Shown one piece after another: positions 53,736 to 63,105 of a DNA stretch of 64,000 bases; within the stretch, counting starts at the first letter, position 1; each line of letters starts with the position of its first letter. The notes under the pieces are model-generated. The model saw only the letters and a list, made by a program, of their open reading frames with translations, ran no database searches and was not told where the DNA came from. This stretch comes from Bacteroidales bacterium UBA5226 (GTDB taxonomy: Bacteria > Bacteroidota > Bacteroidia > Bacteroidales > UBA932), in NCBI GenBank assembly GCA_002409325.1, contig DHUU01000017.1, positions 62,001 through 126,000 of the forward strand, given 5' to 3'. The position numbers were made by a program, and so were the translations under genes.

Positions 53736-54920
53736 ATGATCAGAAAAATCATTTACACGACACTTGTATGCCTGTTATGCTCCCCCTTGCTATCAGCGCA
53801 ACAGGCCCTATTTTCGGGAAGCCGGGAGATCGTTTCTCCCCAGGTAAATCCCGACAATTCCGTTACATTCCGCCTATTGGCTCCCGATGCCCAAGAAGTA
53901 AAACTCTACGGAGACTTTATTCCTTCACAGGGATGGATCCCCAAAGGCGAGCTAATGATCAAGGATGACCAGGGAATATGGTCATATACCACAAAGCCTT
54001 TAGAGTCTGACCTGTACGGCTATGCTTACACGGTGGACGGCGTTCGTGTGATGGATCCTAACAATGTCCACCAGATAAGGGACGTAGCCACTGTAACCAA
54101 CATCGTGATCGTTGGCCGGGGCCAGGGAGATCTGTACTCCGTACAAAAGGTTCCTCACGGAACCGTTACGCGTACATGGTACGAAAGTCCCTCCAACAAA
54201 TATGTACAAAATCGCAGGATAACCATTTATACGCCTCCTGGGTATGAAAACAGCAAAAAGAAATTCCCGGTGTTTTACCTGCTCCACGGTATGGGCGGGG
54301 ATGAGGAAGCCTGGATCAACCTGGGCAGAACGGCGCAGATCCTGGACAATTTGATTGCAGAGGGGAAAGCAGAACCCATGATTGTGGTGATGACCAACGG
54401 GAATGTGGTTCAGGAAGCCGCTCCCGGTGAATCTTCGCTGGGATTATACAAGCCCACCATGCAACTGGAGGGTACCATGGACGGACAGTTTGAATCCTCT
54501 TTCAAAGACGTGATCCGTTTTATGGAATCGCGTTACCGGGTGGTCCCCAAAAGCAACGCCCGGGCCATTGCCGGTCTTTCCATGGGCGGGTACCACACGT
54601 TGCATATTTCGCGGTTTTATCCCAAAACATTTGATTACATAGGATTGTTTTCGGCGGCCATCATGCCCGATGAAAGGGTGGCTGGAAATCCGGAATACCG
54701 GGACATTGAAGGCACACTAAAACAGCAGCGTGATAACGGATACCGCCTGTACTGGATAGGAATTGGAAAGGAAGATTTCCTTTATCAGGCAAACGCAGAG
54801 TACCGTCAATTGCTTGACAGAATTAACATGCCATATGTTTACAGGGAAAGCGGAGGCGGCCATACCTGGAAAAACTGGAGGGAATACCTTTCTGAATTCG
54901 CCCCTTTATTGTTTAAGTAA
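53736..54920 (+). CDS. Secreted esterase with N-terminal carbohydrate-binding-like domain (CE1-type)
   Basis: 394 residues from the ATG at 53736. A signal peptide ends near LLSAQ. An early-set/CBM48-like domain (about 35-125, FRLLAPDAQEVKLYGDF) precedes an alpha/beta hydrolase. The nucleophile is Ser282 in AIAGLSMGGYH, the oxyanion motif is LLHGMGGDEEAW and the histidine is in GGGHTWKNW. This two-domain layout matches Bacteroidota feruloyl/acetyl-xylan esterase-like or enterochelin-esterase-like enzymes. It starts 22 nt after ettA, and the start in ettA's frame is rejected. Confidence 0.85.
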   Translation: MIRKIIYTTLVCLLCSPLLSAQQALFSGSREIVSPQVNPDNSVTFRLLAPDAQEVKLYGDFIPSQGWIPKGELMIKDDQGIWSYTTKPLESDLYGYAYTVDGVRVMDPNNVHQIRDVATVTNIVIVGRGQGDLYSVQKVPHGTVTRTWYESPSNKYVQNRRITIYTPPGYENSKKKFPVFYLLHGMGGDEEAWINLGRTAQILDNLIAEGKAEPMIVVMTNGNVVQEAAPGESSLGLYKPTMQLEGTMDGQFESSFKDVIRFMESRYRVVPKSNARAIAGLSMGGYHTLHISRFYPKTFDYIGLFSAAIMPDERVAGNPEYRDIEGTLKQQRDNGYRLYWIGIGKEDFLYQANAEYRQLLDRINMPYVYRESGGGHTWKNWREYLSEFAPLLFK

Positions 54921-54960
54921 ACGGGAACTAATAATTATGTAAAAACTGAAAAGAAATAGT

Positions 54961-54968
54961 TATTTTTG
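54961..54968 (+). promoter_or_regulatory. Predicted -7 element of the sugar operon
   Basis: TATTTTTG, 47 nt before the MFS ATG at 55016. Confidence 0.55.
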
Positions 54969-55015
54969 ATAGTTTTTCGTACCAAACGCTATTATTTACT
55001 AATAATCATTCATAT

Positions 55016-56305
55016 ATGACAACAAAGAAAAAAAGCTATGCATTGCCAATCATCATGATGATTGCACTGTTCGGTATGATCTCATTTGTGACCAACCTGG
55101 CCGCACCAATGGGTCAAGTATTGAAAGAACAATTCGGGGTATCCAATTTCCAGGGGTTGCTGGGCAATGCTGCCAACTTCATTGCCTATGCCGTGATGGG
55201 AATACCGGGCGGTATGATGTTACAGCGCATAGGGTACAAAAAAACGGCCCTAATCGCCATCGCCATAGGGTTTGTGGGTGTTTTGATTCAATTTCTATCG
55301 GGTCACACTCCCCAGGGCGCAGCATTCAGTGTATATCTTTTGGGCGCATTTGTTGCCGGTTTTTCCATGTGCCTGCTCAACACAGTTGTCAATCCCATGC
55401 TCAACACACTGGGTGGTGGCGGAAACAAAGGCAACCAGCTGATCCAGGTAGGAGGTTCTTTCAATTCTCTTATGGCTACGCTGACCCCTGCCCTGGTGGG
55501 TATTCTTATTGGTGAGGCAGCCAAAGCCAACATTAAGGATGTATTCCCCGTGTTATACATTGCAATGGGTGTATTTGCCCTGGTATTTGTTGTGCTTCTG
55601 GCAGTTAACATTCCGGAACCCCATGTGGCTCAAAGCAAGGAACCCCTGGGCAAATTAATGTCTGGAGCTTTGAAATACAGGCATTTTATTTTAGGGGCTA
55701 TCGCCATTTTCGTTTATGTTGGTGTAGAAGTAGGAACACCGGGCATCATGATCTACTGGCTCTCCGATAATCCGGAGGTTGGAAAAACCATAGCCGGCTT
55801 TGTGGCAGGAACTTACTGGTTCCTGATGCTGATTGGCCGTCTGATAGGGGCATCTGTAGGCAATAAGGTTTCCAGCAGAGCCATGCTTACTTCCACTTCT
55901 CTTGTGGGATTGGTACTGATTCTTCTGGCCATATTCTCTTCTACTTCTACCATGATATCTTTACCGGTGCTGCAGCGTTCAGCCATTGGAGCCCTTTCTT
56001 TCGGGATGGCCCAGGTTCCTGTCAATGCCATGTATATAGTGCTGGTGGGTTTGTGTACTTCCATCATGTGGGGCAGCATCTTTAACCTGGCCGTTGAAGG
56101 CCTGGGCAAATATACGGCTGCAGCTTCAGGCCTGTTCATGGTATTGGTTTGTGGTGGTGGCATTCTTCCTGCTTTTCAGGGATTTATTGCAGACAAGGCC
56201 GGTTTTATTCCCAGTTATTGGGTTATCGCCCTTGGCCTGGTCTATATGCTGTTCTATGCCCTGGCAGGATCAAAGAATGTTCATAAAGAAATACAAACAC
56301 AATAA
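55016..56305 (+). CDS. Sugar MFS transporter
   Basis: 429 residues, 12 predicted helices. N-terminal motifs GMISFVTNLAAPMGQVLKE and AYAVMGIPGGMMLQRIGYKK, with GFSMCLLNTVVNPMLNTLGG in helix 4, resemble the FucP/GluP group of proton-sugar symporters. Followed by a ROK sugar kinase (3-nt gap) and galactokinase, so the likely substrate is glucose, galactose or a related hexose. The neighbouring esterase could release bound sugars. The substrate is inferred. Confidence 0.85.
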   Translation: MTTKKKSYALPIIMMIALFGMISFVTNLAAPMGQVLKEQFGVSNFQGLLGNAANFIAYAVMGIPGGMMLQRIGYKKTALIAIAIGFVGVLIQFLSGHTPQGAAFSVYLLGAFVAGFSMCLLNTVVNPMLNTLGGGGNKGNQLIQVGGSFNSLMATLTPALVGILIGEAAKANIKDVFPVLYIAMGVFALVFVVLLAVNIPEPHVAQSKEPLGKLMSGALKYRHFILGAIAIFVYVGVEVGTPGIMIYWLSDNPEVGKTIAGFVAGTYWFLMLIGRLIGASVGNKVSSRAMLTSTSLVGLVLILLAIFSSTSTMISLPVLQRSAIGALSFGMAQVPVNAMYIVLVGLCTSIMWGSIFNLAVEGLGKYTAAASGLFMVLVCGGGILPAFQGFIADKAGFIPSYWVIALGLVYMLFYALAGSKNVHKEIQTQ

Positions 56306-56308
56306 ATT

Positions 56309-57295
56309 ATGGTAAAACCTTACGTAATAGGCATTGACATAGGAGGTCAAAGCACAAAACTGGGCGTTGTGGATGCCCGCGGCAATATCATTATCCAGGA
56401 TTCTTTTGATACCCGGGATATCACCACCCTGAAAGACTATATAGATGAACTGGAAAAAAGCCTGACCCGTATCACTAGCGTCACTGCTGTGGGCGGAAAG
56501 GAAAAAGTCAAAGGAATTGGCATAGGGGCGCCCAACGGCAATTATTATAAGGGAACCATTGAGGCCGCCCCAAATCTGAAATGGGCAAAAGACAAACAGG
56601 GTAATCCCAGGGTGGTTTACTTAAAGAAAACAGTAGAAGAGGCCATAGGACTGCCCGTTGTTGTTACCAACGATGCCAATGCGGCAGCCCAGGGGGAAAT
56701 GATCTACGGAGCCGCTAAGGGTATGAAAAATTTCATAGAGATTACCCTGGGAACCGGAGTAGGGAGCGGGATTGTTATTGACGGCAAAGTAGTCTACGGA
56801 CACGACGGCTTTGCAGGTGAGCTGGGTCACACCACTTCCGTCCGCCGCACAGGCCGTTTGTGCAACTGCGGCAAGATTGGCTGCCTGGAAACCTATGCTT
56901 CGGCCATAGGCGTTGCCAGAACGGCCCGGGAAATGCTGGAAATGGATCCGGAACGGCCCAGTATCCTCAGGAATATGCCGGCTGATGACATAACTTCCAG
57001 AGATGTTGCCCAGGCGGCTTCGTCAGGAGATGAATTATCCATAGAGGTTTTCAACTTTACGGGAAGGATCCTGGGAGAAGCCTTCGCAGATTTCGTCGCA
57101 TTCAGTGCACCGGAAGCCATCGTGCTATTCGGAGGCCTTGCCCAGGCAGGGGATCTTATCTTCAAACCCGCTATAGAAGCTATGGAAGACAACCTGTTGT
57201 CCATCTGGAAAGGGAAAGTGAAAGTGATCCCCTCACAGCTGCCCGGATCCGAGGCGGCCATACTGGGATCGGCAGCTCTGGCTTGGGAATTATAA
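56309..57295 (+). CDS. ROK family sugar kinase (glucokinase-like)
   Basis: 328 residues. N-terminal ATP motif GIDIGGQSTKLGVVD (Gln where most have Thr), the catalytic aspartate Asp122 in NDANAAAQGE, GTGVGSGIV, and the ROK zinc motif with GHTTSVRR then CNCGKIGCLE. Phosphorylates a hexose, glucose by nearest family type. Second gene in the operon MFS-ROK-galK. Confidence 0.9.
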   Translation: MVKPYVIGIDIGGQSTKLGVVDARGNIIIQDSFDTRDITTLKDYIDELEKSLTRITSVTAVGGKEKVKGIGIGAPNGNYYKGTIEAAPNLKWAKDKQGNPRVVYLKKTVEEAIGLPVVVTNDANAAAQGEMIYGAAKGMKNFIEITLGTGVGSGIVIDGKVVYGHDGFAGELGHTTSVRRTGRLCNCGKIGCLETYASAIGVARTAREMLEMDPERPSILRNMPADDITSRDVAQAASSGDELSIEVFNFTGRILGEAFADFVAFSAPEAIVLFGGLAQAGDLIFKPAIEAMEDNLLSIWKGKVKVIPSQLPGSEAAILGSAALAWEL

Positions 57296-57306
57296 AGGGA
57301 TGCAGT

Positions 57307-58461
57307 ATGGAGATTGATATCATAAAACAGCAGTTCAAAGAAAAATTTGGTAACCATGATTCAAGGGTGTATGCTGCTCCCGGCAGGGTGAACCTGATTG
57401 GGGAGCATACCGATTACAACGGCAGCTTTGTCTTTCCCGGAGCCATAGACAAGGGCATGGTTGCGGTGATCCGCTCCAACGGTATAAAAAAAGTACGCGC
57501 CTGGTCGGTGAATCTGCAGGATTATGCAGAATTCACCATGGAAGAAAGTGATCTTCCCCGGGCTTCCTGGGCCCGTTATATCTTTGGGGTATGCCGTGAG
57601 ATCATTAAAAGAGGCGGCAAACCTGGAGGATTCGATACTGCTTTTGCAGGAGACGTTCCCCTGGGAGCCGGCATGTCCTCGTCGGCAGCGCTGGAAAGCA
57701 CCTATGCCTATGCCTTGAATGACATGTTTTCCCTGGGGCTTGACAAGATGGAACTGGCCCGCATCGGCCAGTCTACCGAACACAATTACGTAGGGGTAAA
57801 GTGCGGCATTATGGACCAGTTTATTTCACTTTTTGGGAAAAAAGGGAATCTCATCCGTCTGGACACCCGAAGTATGGAGTACAAGTATTTTCCTTTTCAT
57901 CCGGAGGGTTACCGGCTTGTGTTGCTAGACACAGTGGTCAAGCACGAACTGGCTTCCTCGGCTTACAACAAACGCCGCGAATCCTGCGAGAATGCAGCCC
58001 GGACGGTTCGAGAGAACGGACATCCCCACGTGGAATTTCTCAGAGATGTTACCATGGAAATGCTACTGCAGGTAAAAGACCGGGTACCGGAAGAAGATTT
58101 CATGCGGGCCCAATATGTGGTGCAGGAAACGGAGCGGGTGCTTGCCGTAAGCGATTCCCTGGAACGGGATGACTATGAAACGGTGGGCCGGATGATGTAC
58201 CTGACCCATGACGGGATGAGTCGTCTGTACGAGGTAAGTTGTGAGGAACTTGACTTTTTGAACAACATTGCCAAAGAATGCGGTGTCACCGGTTCCCGAG
58301 TAATGGGAGGCGGCTTTGGAGGGTGCACCATCAATCTTGTGAAAGATCATTTATATGAAGGATTTCTGGCTCAGGCAAAAGAACAGTTTGCCCGTAAATT
58401 CGGTCATCAGCCCAAAGTGTATGATGTGGTGATCAGTGACGGGGCACGCAGGATCTCCTAA
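57307..58461 (+). CDS. galK: Galactokinase
   Basis: 384 residues from the ATG at 57307 (MEIDIIKQQF). GHMP kinase that phosphorylates galactose at C1. APGRVNLIGEHTDYN (24-38), the ATP loop LGAGMSSSAALE and GGGFGGCTINLV are intact. It starts 11 nt after the ROK gene; no galT, galE or galM is in the window. The end overlaps the convergent ybaK-type gene by 4 nt. Confidence 0.94.
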   Translation: MEIDIIKQQFKEKFGNHDSRVYAAPGRVNLIGEHTDYNGSFVFPGAIDKGMVAVIRSNGIKKVRAWSVNLQDYAEFTMEESDLPRASWARYIFGVCREIIKRGGKPGGFDTAFAGDVPLGAGMSSSAALESTYAYALNDMFSLGLDKMELARIGQSTEHNYVGVKCGIMDQFISLFGKKGNLIRLDTRSMEYKYFPFHPEGYRLVLLDTVVKHELASSAYNKRRESCENAARTVRENGHPHVEFLRDVTMEMLLQVKDRVPEEDFMRAQYVVQETERVLAVSDSLERDDYETVGRMMYLTHDGMSRLYEVSCEELDFLNNIAKECGVTGSRVMGGGFGGCTINLVKDHLYEGFLAQAKEQFARKFGHQPKVYDVVISDGARRIS

Positions 58462-58970
58462 CCCGGAATTTCCGGAGCATCTATGTCCAGGAAGATATAG
58501 ATGTTGCCAACCAGCTCCAGGAAGCGGAAGAAATCTGTTTTTGATATGACGGCCGTATACCGGTTATCATTGGGATGAAAACTTATTTCTGCCGCTTCTT
58601 TCAATTTATTGTCCAGAAAAAGAACTACATGGTGTTCTGTGTCGTTCAACAGCCCGAAAGGGGAAACCGACCCGGGTTCAACACCCAGGTAACGCATCAT
58701 CCGGGATGGCGAAGCAAACGTTAGCTTGCCCTGCCGGAGCATCTTTTCTATCCGGTGGATAGGTAAATCCCTTTTCCAGTCGAAAACCACCAGATAGTGG
58801 CGGTTTCCTTTATGATTTCTAAAGAAGAGGTTTTTACAGTGCTGGGCATCAATGTCTTTCCAGTAAGCCATGGCTTCTGCTGCAGTCGGAAGGGGCGGGT
58901 GAGAATACAATTGATAGGCAATGCCCCAATCCTCCAATTGTTTAAGTACATTGTTCTTACGGTCTTCCAT
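58458..58970 (-). CDS. YbaK/ProX-type aminoacyl-tRNA deacylase
   Basis: 170 residues of the YbaK/INS domain fold. KNLFFRNHKGNRHYLVVFD, LTFASPSRMMRYLGVEPGSVSPFGL and the C-terminal ISKTDFFRFLE are characteristic of ProXp-ala/PrdX enzymes, which clear mischarged tRNA-Pro. It starts 4 nt after a -7 box, so the mRNA is probably leaderless. Confidence 0.88.
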   Translation of the reverse strand: MEDRKNNVLKQLEDWGIAYQLYSHPPLPTAAEAMAYWKDIDAQHCKNLFFRNHKGNRHYLVVFDWKRDLPIHRIEKMLRQGKLTFASPSRMMRYLGVEPGSVSPFGLLNDTEHHVVLFLDNKLKEAAEISFHPNDNRYTAVISKTDFFRFLELVGNIYIFLDIDAPEIPG

Positions 58971-58974
58971 AGTG

Positions 58975-58982
58975 CAAAAATA
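58975..58982 (-). promoter_or_regulatory. Predicted -7 element for the YbaK-type gene
   Basis: TATTTTTG on the minus strand, 4 nt before the ATG at 58970. Confidence 0.6.
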
Positions 58983-58984
58983 CG

Positions 58985-58992
58985 TATATTTG
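58985..58992 (+). promoter_or_regulatory. Predicted -7 element for the GNAT gene
   Basis: TATATTTG on the plus strand, 4 nt before the ATG at 58997 and only 2 nt from the divergent box. Confidence 0.6.
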
Positions 58993-58996
58993 TTTT

Positions 58997-59467
58997 ATGA
59001 TAATAAGAAAAGCTACAGAAATGGACGCCCCCACCCTGGCCTGGAACCAGGTGCAGATGGCGCTTGAATCGGAAAACATTATACTGGATTACCAGACAGT
59101 TTTAAAAGGGACAAATGCTTATCTGGGCGATGTAAACCGCGGTACTGCCTACATTGCGCAAATCAATGGAGAGATTGCCGGATCATTGCTCGTTACCAGG
59201 GAATGGAGTGACTGGCGCAATGTTTGGATCTGGTGGATACAGAGCGTATACACTGTGCCCAAATACCGCAGAAAAGGCGTCTATAAGGCGCTCTACAGCC
59301 ATTTGCAGGAATTGGTCAAAAGTTCCGAAGATGTAATAGGAATACGCTTATATGTGGCCAGAAACAATCCGGCAGCCATGGAGACATACCGCAAACTGGG
59401 GATGACCGATGAACATTACACCACTTTTGAGTGGCTCAGGGATCCGGACACTTTCAAGCCCGCGTAA
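58997..59467 (+). CDS. GNAT family N-acetyltransferase
   Basis: 156 residues, a single GNAT domain: MIIRKATEMDAPTLAW start, YIAQINGEIAGSLLVTREWSDWRN, and the CoA-binding segment QSVYTVPKYRRKGVYKALYSHLQ followed by LYVARNNPAAMETYRKLGM. The substrate is unknown. It is coupled by TAATG to a 45-residue gene. Confidence 0.9.
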   Translation: MIIRKATEMDAPTLAWNQVQMALESENIILDYQTVLKGTNAYLGDVNRGTAYIAQINGEIAGSLLVTREWSDWRNVWIWWIQSVYTVPKYRRKGVYKALYSHLQELVKSSEDVIGIRLYVARNNPAAMETYRKLGMTDEHYTTFEWLRDPDTFKPA

Positions 59468-59604
59468 TGAGACATTATGGATTCTTTTTCTCACTGCTCC
59501 TGTTTATCTATGCACTGGCAACATTTTATGTGCTTTTCAGAGGTTACCAGTGGTCTCCATTGGGGTGCCACCAAGCGAATATGTGGTCATCCGGTGAATC
59601 CTGA
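59467..59604 (+). CDS. Small membrane protein (45 residues), possible gene remnant
   Basis: Starts on the last base of the GNAT stop (TAATG) and codes for one strong transmembrane helix (about 5-24) followed by FRGYQWSPLG and a short polar end. The hydrophobic helix plus RGYQ-like ending resembles the first helix of Bacteroidota membrane metallophosphoesterases, so it may be the surviving 5' end of such a gene, or a genuine small coupled membrane protein. It ends 4 nt before the convergent TonB receptor gene. Confidence 0.45.
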   Translation: MRHYGFFFSLLLFIYALATFYVLFRGYQWSPLGCHQANMWSSGES

Positions 59605-59608
59605 GTGT

Positions 59609-61645
59609 TTAATGAAAATGTGGCACGATCCTTATGGAGAGGGTATAATTGATGCCGGGCATGGGCCTTGCCAGGACTGTTTCGTATTCTTCGTTGAACA
59701 AATTTCGTACAATGGCCTTCACATGCAGGACAACACCCGGAAATGAAAACCGTTTTTCCAGGGATATGTCATTCATGAAATAGGGTCCCAGCACATCCAG
59801 TTGTGTCCGGGTTTGGTTGCTTGATGTAGTATAACGTTCACTGTAGTAGCTCCAGTCGTAGGTAAAGGTCCAGTCTTTCCATACCAGTCTCCCGGTAAAG
59901 GCAGCAGAAAACTCAGGAATATAGACCAATTGTTTTCCAATAGCCTGGTCTGCCCAGCTTACCGGATCTCCCAGGTTCAGGGACCTTGTCCAGGAAAAAT
60001 TGCCGAGCCCGCCGATTTTCCAATTGCTGCCCGGGTCAATTTCCAGAGAACCCCTGAACTCAACCCCGTAACTTTTCACCTGCCTTACATTTACAGGAGA
60101 CCAGAATCCCTTGAAAGTGGGCAACCAGGTGATCCAGTTCCTGATCAGGGAGTAGAATCCGGTAAGGTTGCCGCTACATTTTACCAGCCTGCCATTGTTC
60201 TGTGCAGAAAAACCACCGTCAAAGGTCATCCCTTCCTCTGGTTTAAGCAGGGGATTGCCGCCCGGCATAAAATACAGATCATTGAGTGTGGGATAGCGAA
60301 AATTCCTGGCAGCCGAGGCTTTGAGCATTACCTGCCCTTTACGGGATACCAGGTATTCTGCAAAAAAAGAAGGAATGGGCGGTGTCAGTTCTTTTCCGTA
60401 CAGATCTTCACGCAGGCTTACAGAAAGGCCAAGTCTTTCGGATGGACGATACCTGGCAGATACAAATCCGGACGTTTCCATGCGCGCCTGCTGGTAACCA
60501 AGAAGTGATTGCTCCCCCTGGGTGGAGATAACGGCTTTATCAGTGCTTGTTACAAAATGCTGATTCAATGTTATGCTAGCCGAAAACATCCATCTACCCA
60601 GGTACCATTCCCCTTCCATTTGAGAAAAAAGGGTATGGACAAAGCTCTGTGAATACACCATGTTGGCCCAGTTCCCATCCCCAAGGTCACGCTGGTATTG
60701 ATAGAGCATATCGGTATAAGTATAGCCGGCACGTGCTTCCAGTTTACTGCCTGTGTGTAACTTACGCCATCCTATAACGCCTCTGAAAGTATTGTCATTC
60801 TGGTTGTTGCGAACACTTGCGTTTTCCTTGTAATCTACATTTAGCAGGGGGATTCCGCGATCTGTGGCGGAATACCAGGCAGAAACATTCCAGGTTCCGC
60901 CGTATGGCCCTCTGAGGCATAAGTCCTGCAAAATGTGAAAGTCCCTGAAAGCTCCGTTTTTATTACGCTCCACAGGGTATTCATATCCGCTCACATTGCC
61001 CTGGTCATCGTAAAAAAAATGCTTTTTTCTGTAGTTGGTGTATTTGTAGTCATTTCTGGACCAAACATAGTAGAACCTGACAGATGAACTCCATTTTTGT
61101 TTTCTTATTGATATGTGCAGGAATTCATCAAAAGTCAGGAAACTGCCTGCACCCTGGATGTAATGGAGCGAAAACCCTTCCTTCACAGGTGTTGAGGTAA
61201 ACAGGGCTATGGCACCGCCCAGGCCGCCCGAAGACAGGATGACAGAACTCGGGCCGTGATAGAGATCGGCCTTGTCAATGAAATAGGAGGGAATTGTCGA
61301 GAAATCCACCATGCCCAGCATGGGTGAATTGATCTTCATTCCGTTCCATGTGACTTGTGTATGAGACGGGGAGGTACCCCTGAAAGATGCAGTCGACAGG
61401 GTGGCCCGTCCGTAGTGCTTGATGAAAAGCGAACTGGAGCGGGTCAGGACCTGCGCCAGGGATCCCGTGACGTCACTGCGCAGCTCCATTGAATCCAGGG
61501 AAGTCTTTTGCATACCCATGTCCCTGAGCTTGCTCTGTGCTGTTATACGGATAGAGTCCAGCTGGCGTGTTTCAACCGAATCCTGTGCACGGGCGGTGAA
61601 CCCGGATAATAACAGAACAGGAAGCAGAATCAAAAACCTCGTCAT
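59609..61645 (-). CDS. TonB-dependent outer membrane receptor, BtuB-like
   Basis: 678 residues. Signal peptide ending near FTARAQ. A short segment DSIRITAQSK may be the TonB-box region. The plug domain (about 45-165) contains LTRSSSLFIKHYGRATLSTASFRG split by the usual spacing, and SPSHTQVTWNGMKINSP; a 22-strand-type beta barrel follows, with the C-terminal RNLFNEEYETVLARPMPG and a final aromatic strand. BtuB-like proportions plus a BtuG-like neighbour suggest corrinoid import. The start overlaps the PKD gene by 4 nt. Confidence 0.88.
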   Translation of the reverse strand: MTRFLILLPVLLLSGFTARAQDSVETRQLDSIRITAQSKLRDMGMQKTSLDSMELRSDVTGSLAQVLTRSSSLFIKHYGRATLSTASFRGTSPSHTQVTWNGMKINSPMLGMVDFSTIPSYFIDKADLYHGPSSVILSSGGLGGAIALFTSTPVKEGFSLHYIQGAGSFLTFDEFLHISIRKQKWSSSVRFYYVWSRNDYKYTNYRKKHFFYDDQGNVSGYEYPVERNKNGAFRDFHILQDLCLRGPYGGTWNVSAWYSATDRGIPLLNVDYKENASVRNNQNDNTFRGVIGWRKLHTGSKLEARAGYTYTDMLYQYQRDLGDGNWANMVYSQSFVHTLFSQMEGEWYLGRWMFSASITLNQHFVTSTDKAVISTQGEQSLLGYQQARMETSGFVSARYRPSERLGLSVSLREDLYGKELTPPIPSFFAEYLVSRKGQVMLKASAARNFRYPTLNDLYFMPGGNPLLKPEEGMTFDGGFSAQNNGRLVKCSGNLTGFYSLIRNWITWLPTFKGFWSPVNVRQVKSYGVEFRGSLEIDPGSNWKIGGLGNFSWTRSLNLGDPVSWADQAIGKQLVYIPEFSAAFTGRLVWKDWTFTYDWSYYSERYTTSSNQTRTQLDVLGPYFMNDISLEKRFSFPGVVLHVKAIVRNLFNEEYETVLARPMPGINYTLSIRIVPHFH

Positions 61646-63105
61646 TTGATAAGATTGTAGTCACAGATCGTACAGATTTCGGTTGATATTTCTCCCAGCC
61701 ATCCCGATTTTCCGTTCACACCGGTTTGCACTTTGACAAAATCTATAAAATCCAGGTGAATGGGATTCCCGTTGTGGTTTATAGCGTCGGATATGCGGAA
61801 CAAATCCTGGTCACTGTTGTCTGCATAGCCCCAGTCGTAGGAAGGGCTGACCCACGAGCTGCTTTGGGACAGGTAACTACGGGATTCAAGACGTGTGCCA
61901 GTAAGGGTGTAGTGATCCTTGTCAATCCACAACGGGTAATAGCTGTCCTGGCTGTGGAACGGACCCAGGTAATCTATGGTTCCGGTATTGCCCTCATTGT
62001 CTATCCAGTGTACGGGGCGTTTCGGTTCCCGGGGACGGAAATAGGTTACCGCATAGTTCCTGGTGGTCTGGCTGTTGCTGTGTTCGCTTCCCTTGAGCTC
62101 ATACCACGTGTCGTCGGGCAAGCCGTTTCCGTTGCTATCCTGCATAACCCACACGATACCGGGCTCTGAGGAGTTATCGTGGGCATTTCCCGTTATCTGC
62201 AGGTTGAACCCGCCGTCATTTACAATGCTGTGATCAAAACCGGTCACAAGGTACCCGCCAAAAGCCCCCAGAGATATATATAAACCCTGCCTCAATCTTT
62301 TACCGGCATAAATGACCGCTTTCTCGGGGGTGTCTTCTGCAGTAAAACCTCCCGTTTCCTCGTCGTTAATGAATTGTCCGGGGGCCGGGGAGTATTCCGG
62401 AAGGACACTCCAGTGGGGATTGCTGCCCGCTTTTACAGGACGGTAATACTTACCCGAAGGCGGGAGAGTGTCTTTTTGATTCTCCAAATTACCGTTTCCT
62501 GTGGGGGTATTGGTTGCGTGCACCTTGAAAAAAATTTCGTCCGTTCCGTCTTCATTTACCACTCCAAAATAGACATCGTAACTGCCCTCCTGGGACCCAT
62601 TGAAAGTATAGGTGCTATTGCGGCTCACTTCCACCTGGTCTACTTTCCAAAGGTATTCTGCGTTTTCATTGTTTTCTACAATGGGTCTTAATGTAAGGGG
62701 GGTGCCCTTCAGAACGGAATAGCCGTCATCGGGGACGGCCAGAAAGATGTGCGGTACGGCCCTTTCCAAAACATCTATCCGTATCTGTTTGCTTACGGAG
62801 ATATCCGGCCTGTTAACCCTGAAAGTTAGAAAGTAAGTACCCGGTTCCTGTGCACTGAAAACAAAAAACTTGTCGGTGCAGACTGTTTTTCCTCCAAGTT
62901 CCCATGTGTAGGAGGCCCCGGTATCGTAACTGATCTGCGGTATGATGGTCAGGGTTTTTCCCGTTTTTACAGTGTAAAGCCCTTCAGGGACATCGAACTC
63001 TATCAGGGGAGCAGGTTCGTTGTACAGTTCTCTTCCCGTGTTGCATCCGGTAAATAGAAACAGGCAAATGGCCGGCAGCAGGATATGTGGTGTATTGATT
63101 TTCAT
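61642..63105 (-). CDS. PKD-domain cell-surface lipoprotein
   Basis: 487 residues. Lipoprotein signal ending LFTGC (Cys21). Two Ig-like PKD-type domains (about 35-110 and 115-200, with YTWELGG and YLWKVDQ cores) precede a C-terminal domain of about 270 residues (WVMQDSNGNGLPDDTWYELKGSE) that I do not recognise. It is the middle gene of a coupled BtuG-like/PKD/BtuB-like operon, so it is probably a surface accessory factor in substrate capture. ATGA overlaps on both sides. Confidence 0.8.
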   Translation of the reverse strand: MKINTPHILLPAICLFLFTGCNTGRELYNEPAPLIEFDVPEGLYTVKTGKTLTIIPQISYDTGASYTWELGGKTVCTDKFFVFSAQEPGTYFLTFRVNRPDISVSKQIRIDVLERAVPHIFLAVPDDGYSVLKGTPLTLRPIVENNENAEYLWKVDQVEVSRNSTYTFNGSQEGSYDVYFGVVNEDGTDEIFFKVHATNTPTGNGNLENQKDTLPPSGKYYRPVKAGSNPHWSVLPEYSPAPGQFINDEETGGFTAEDTPEKAVIYAGKRLRQGLYISLGAFGGYLVTGFDHSIVNDGGFNLQITGNAHDNSSEPGIVWVMQDSNGNGLPDDTWYELKGSEHSNSQTTRNYAVTYFRPREPKRPVHWIDNEGNTGTIDYLGPFHSQDSYYPLWIDKDHYTLTGTRLESRSYLSQSSSWVSPSYDWGYADNSDQDLFRISDAINHNGNPIHLDFIDFVKVQTGVNGKSGWLGEISTEICTICDYNLIK

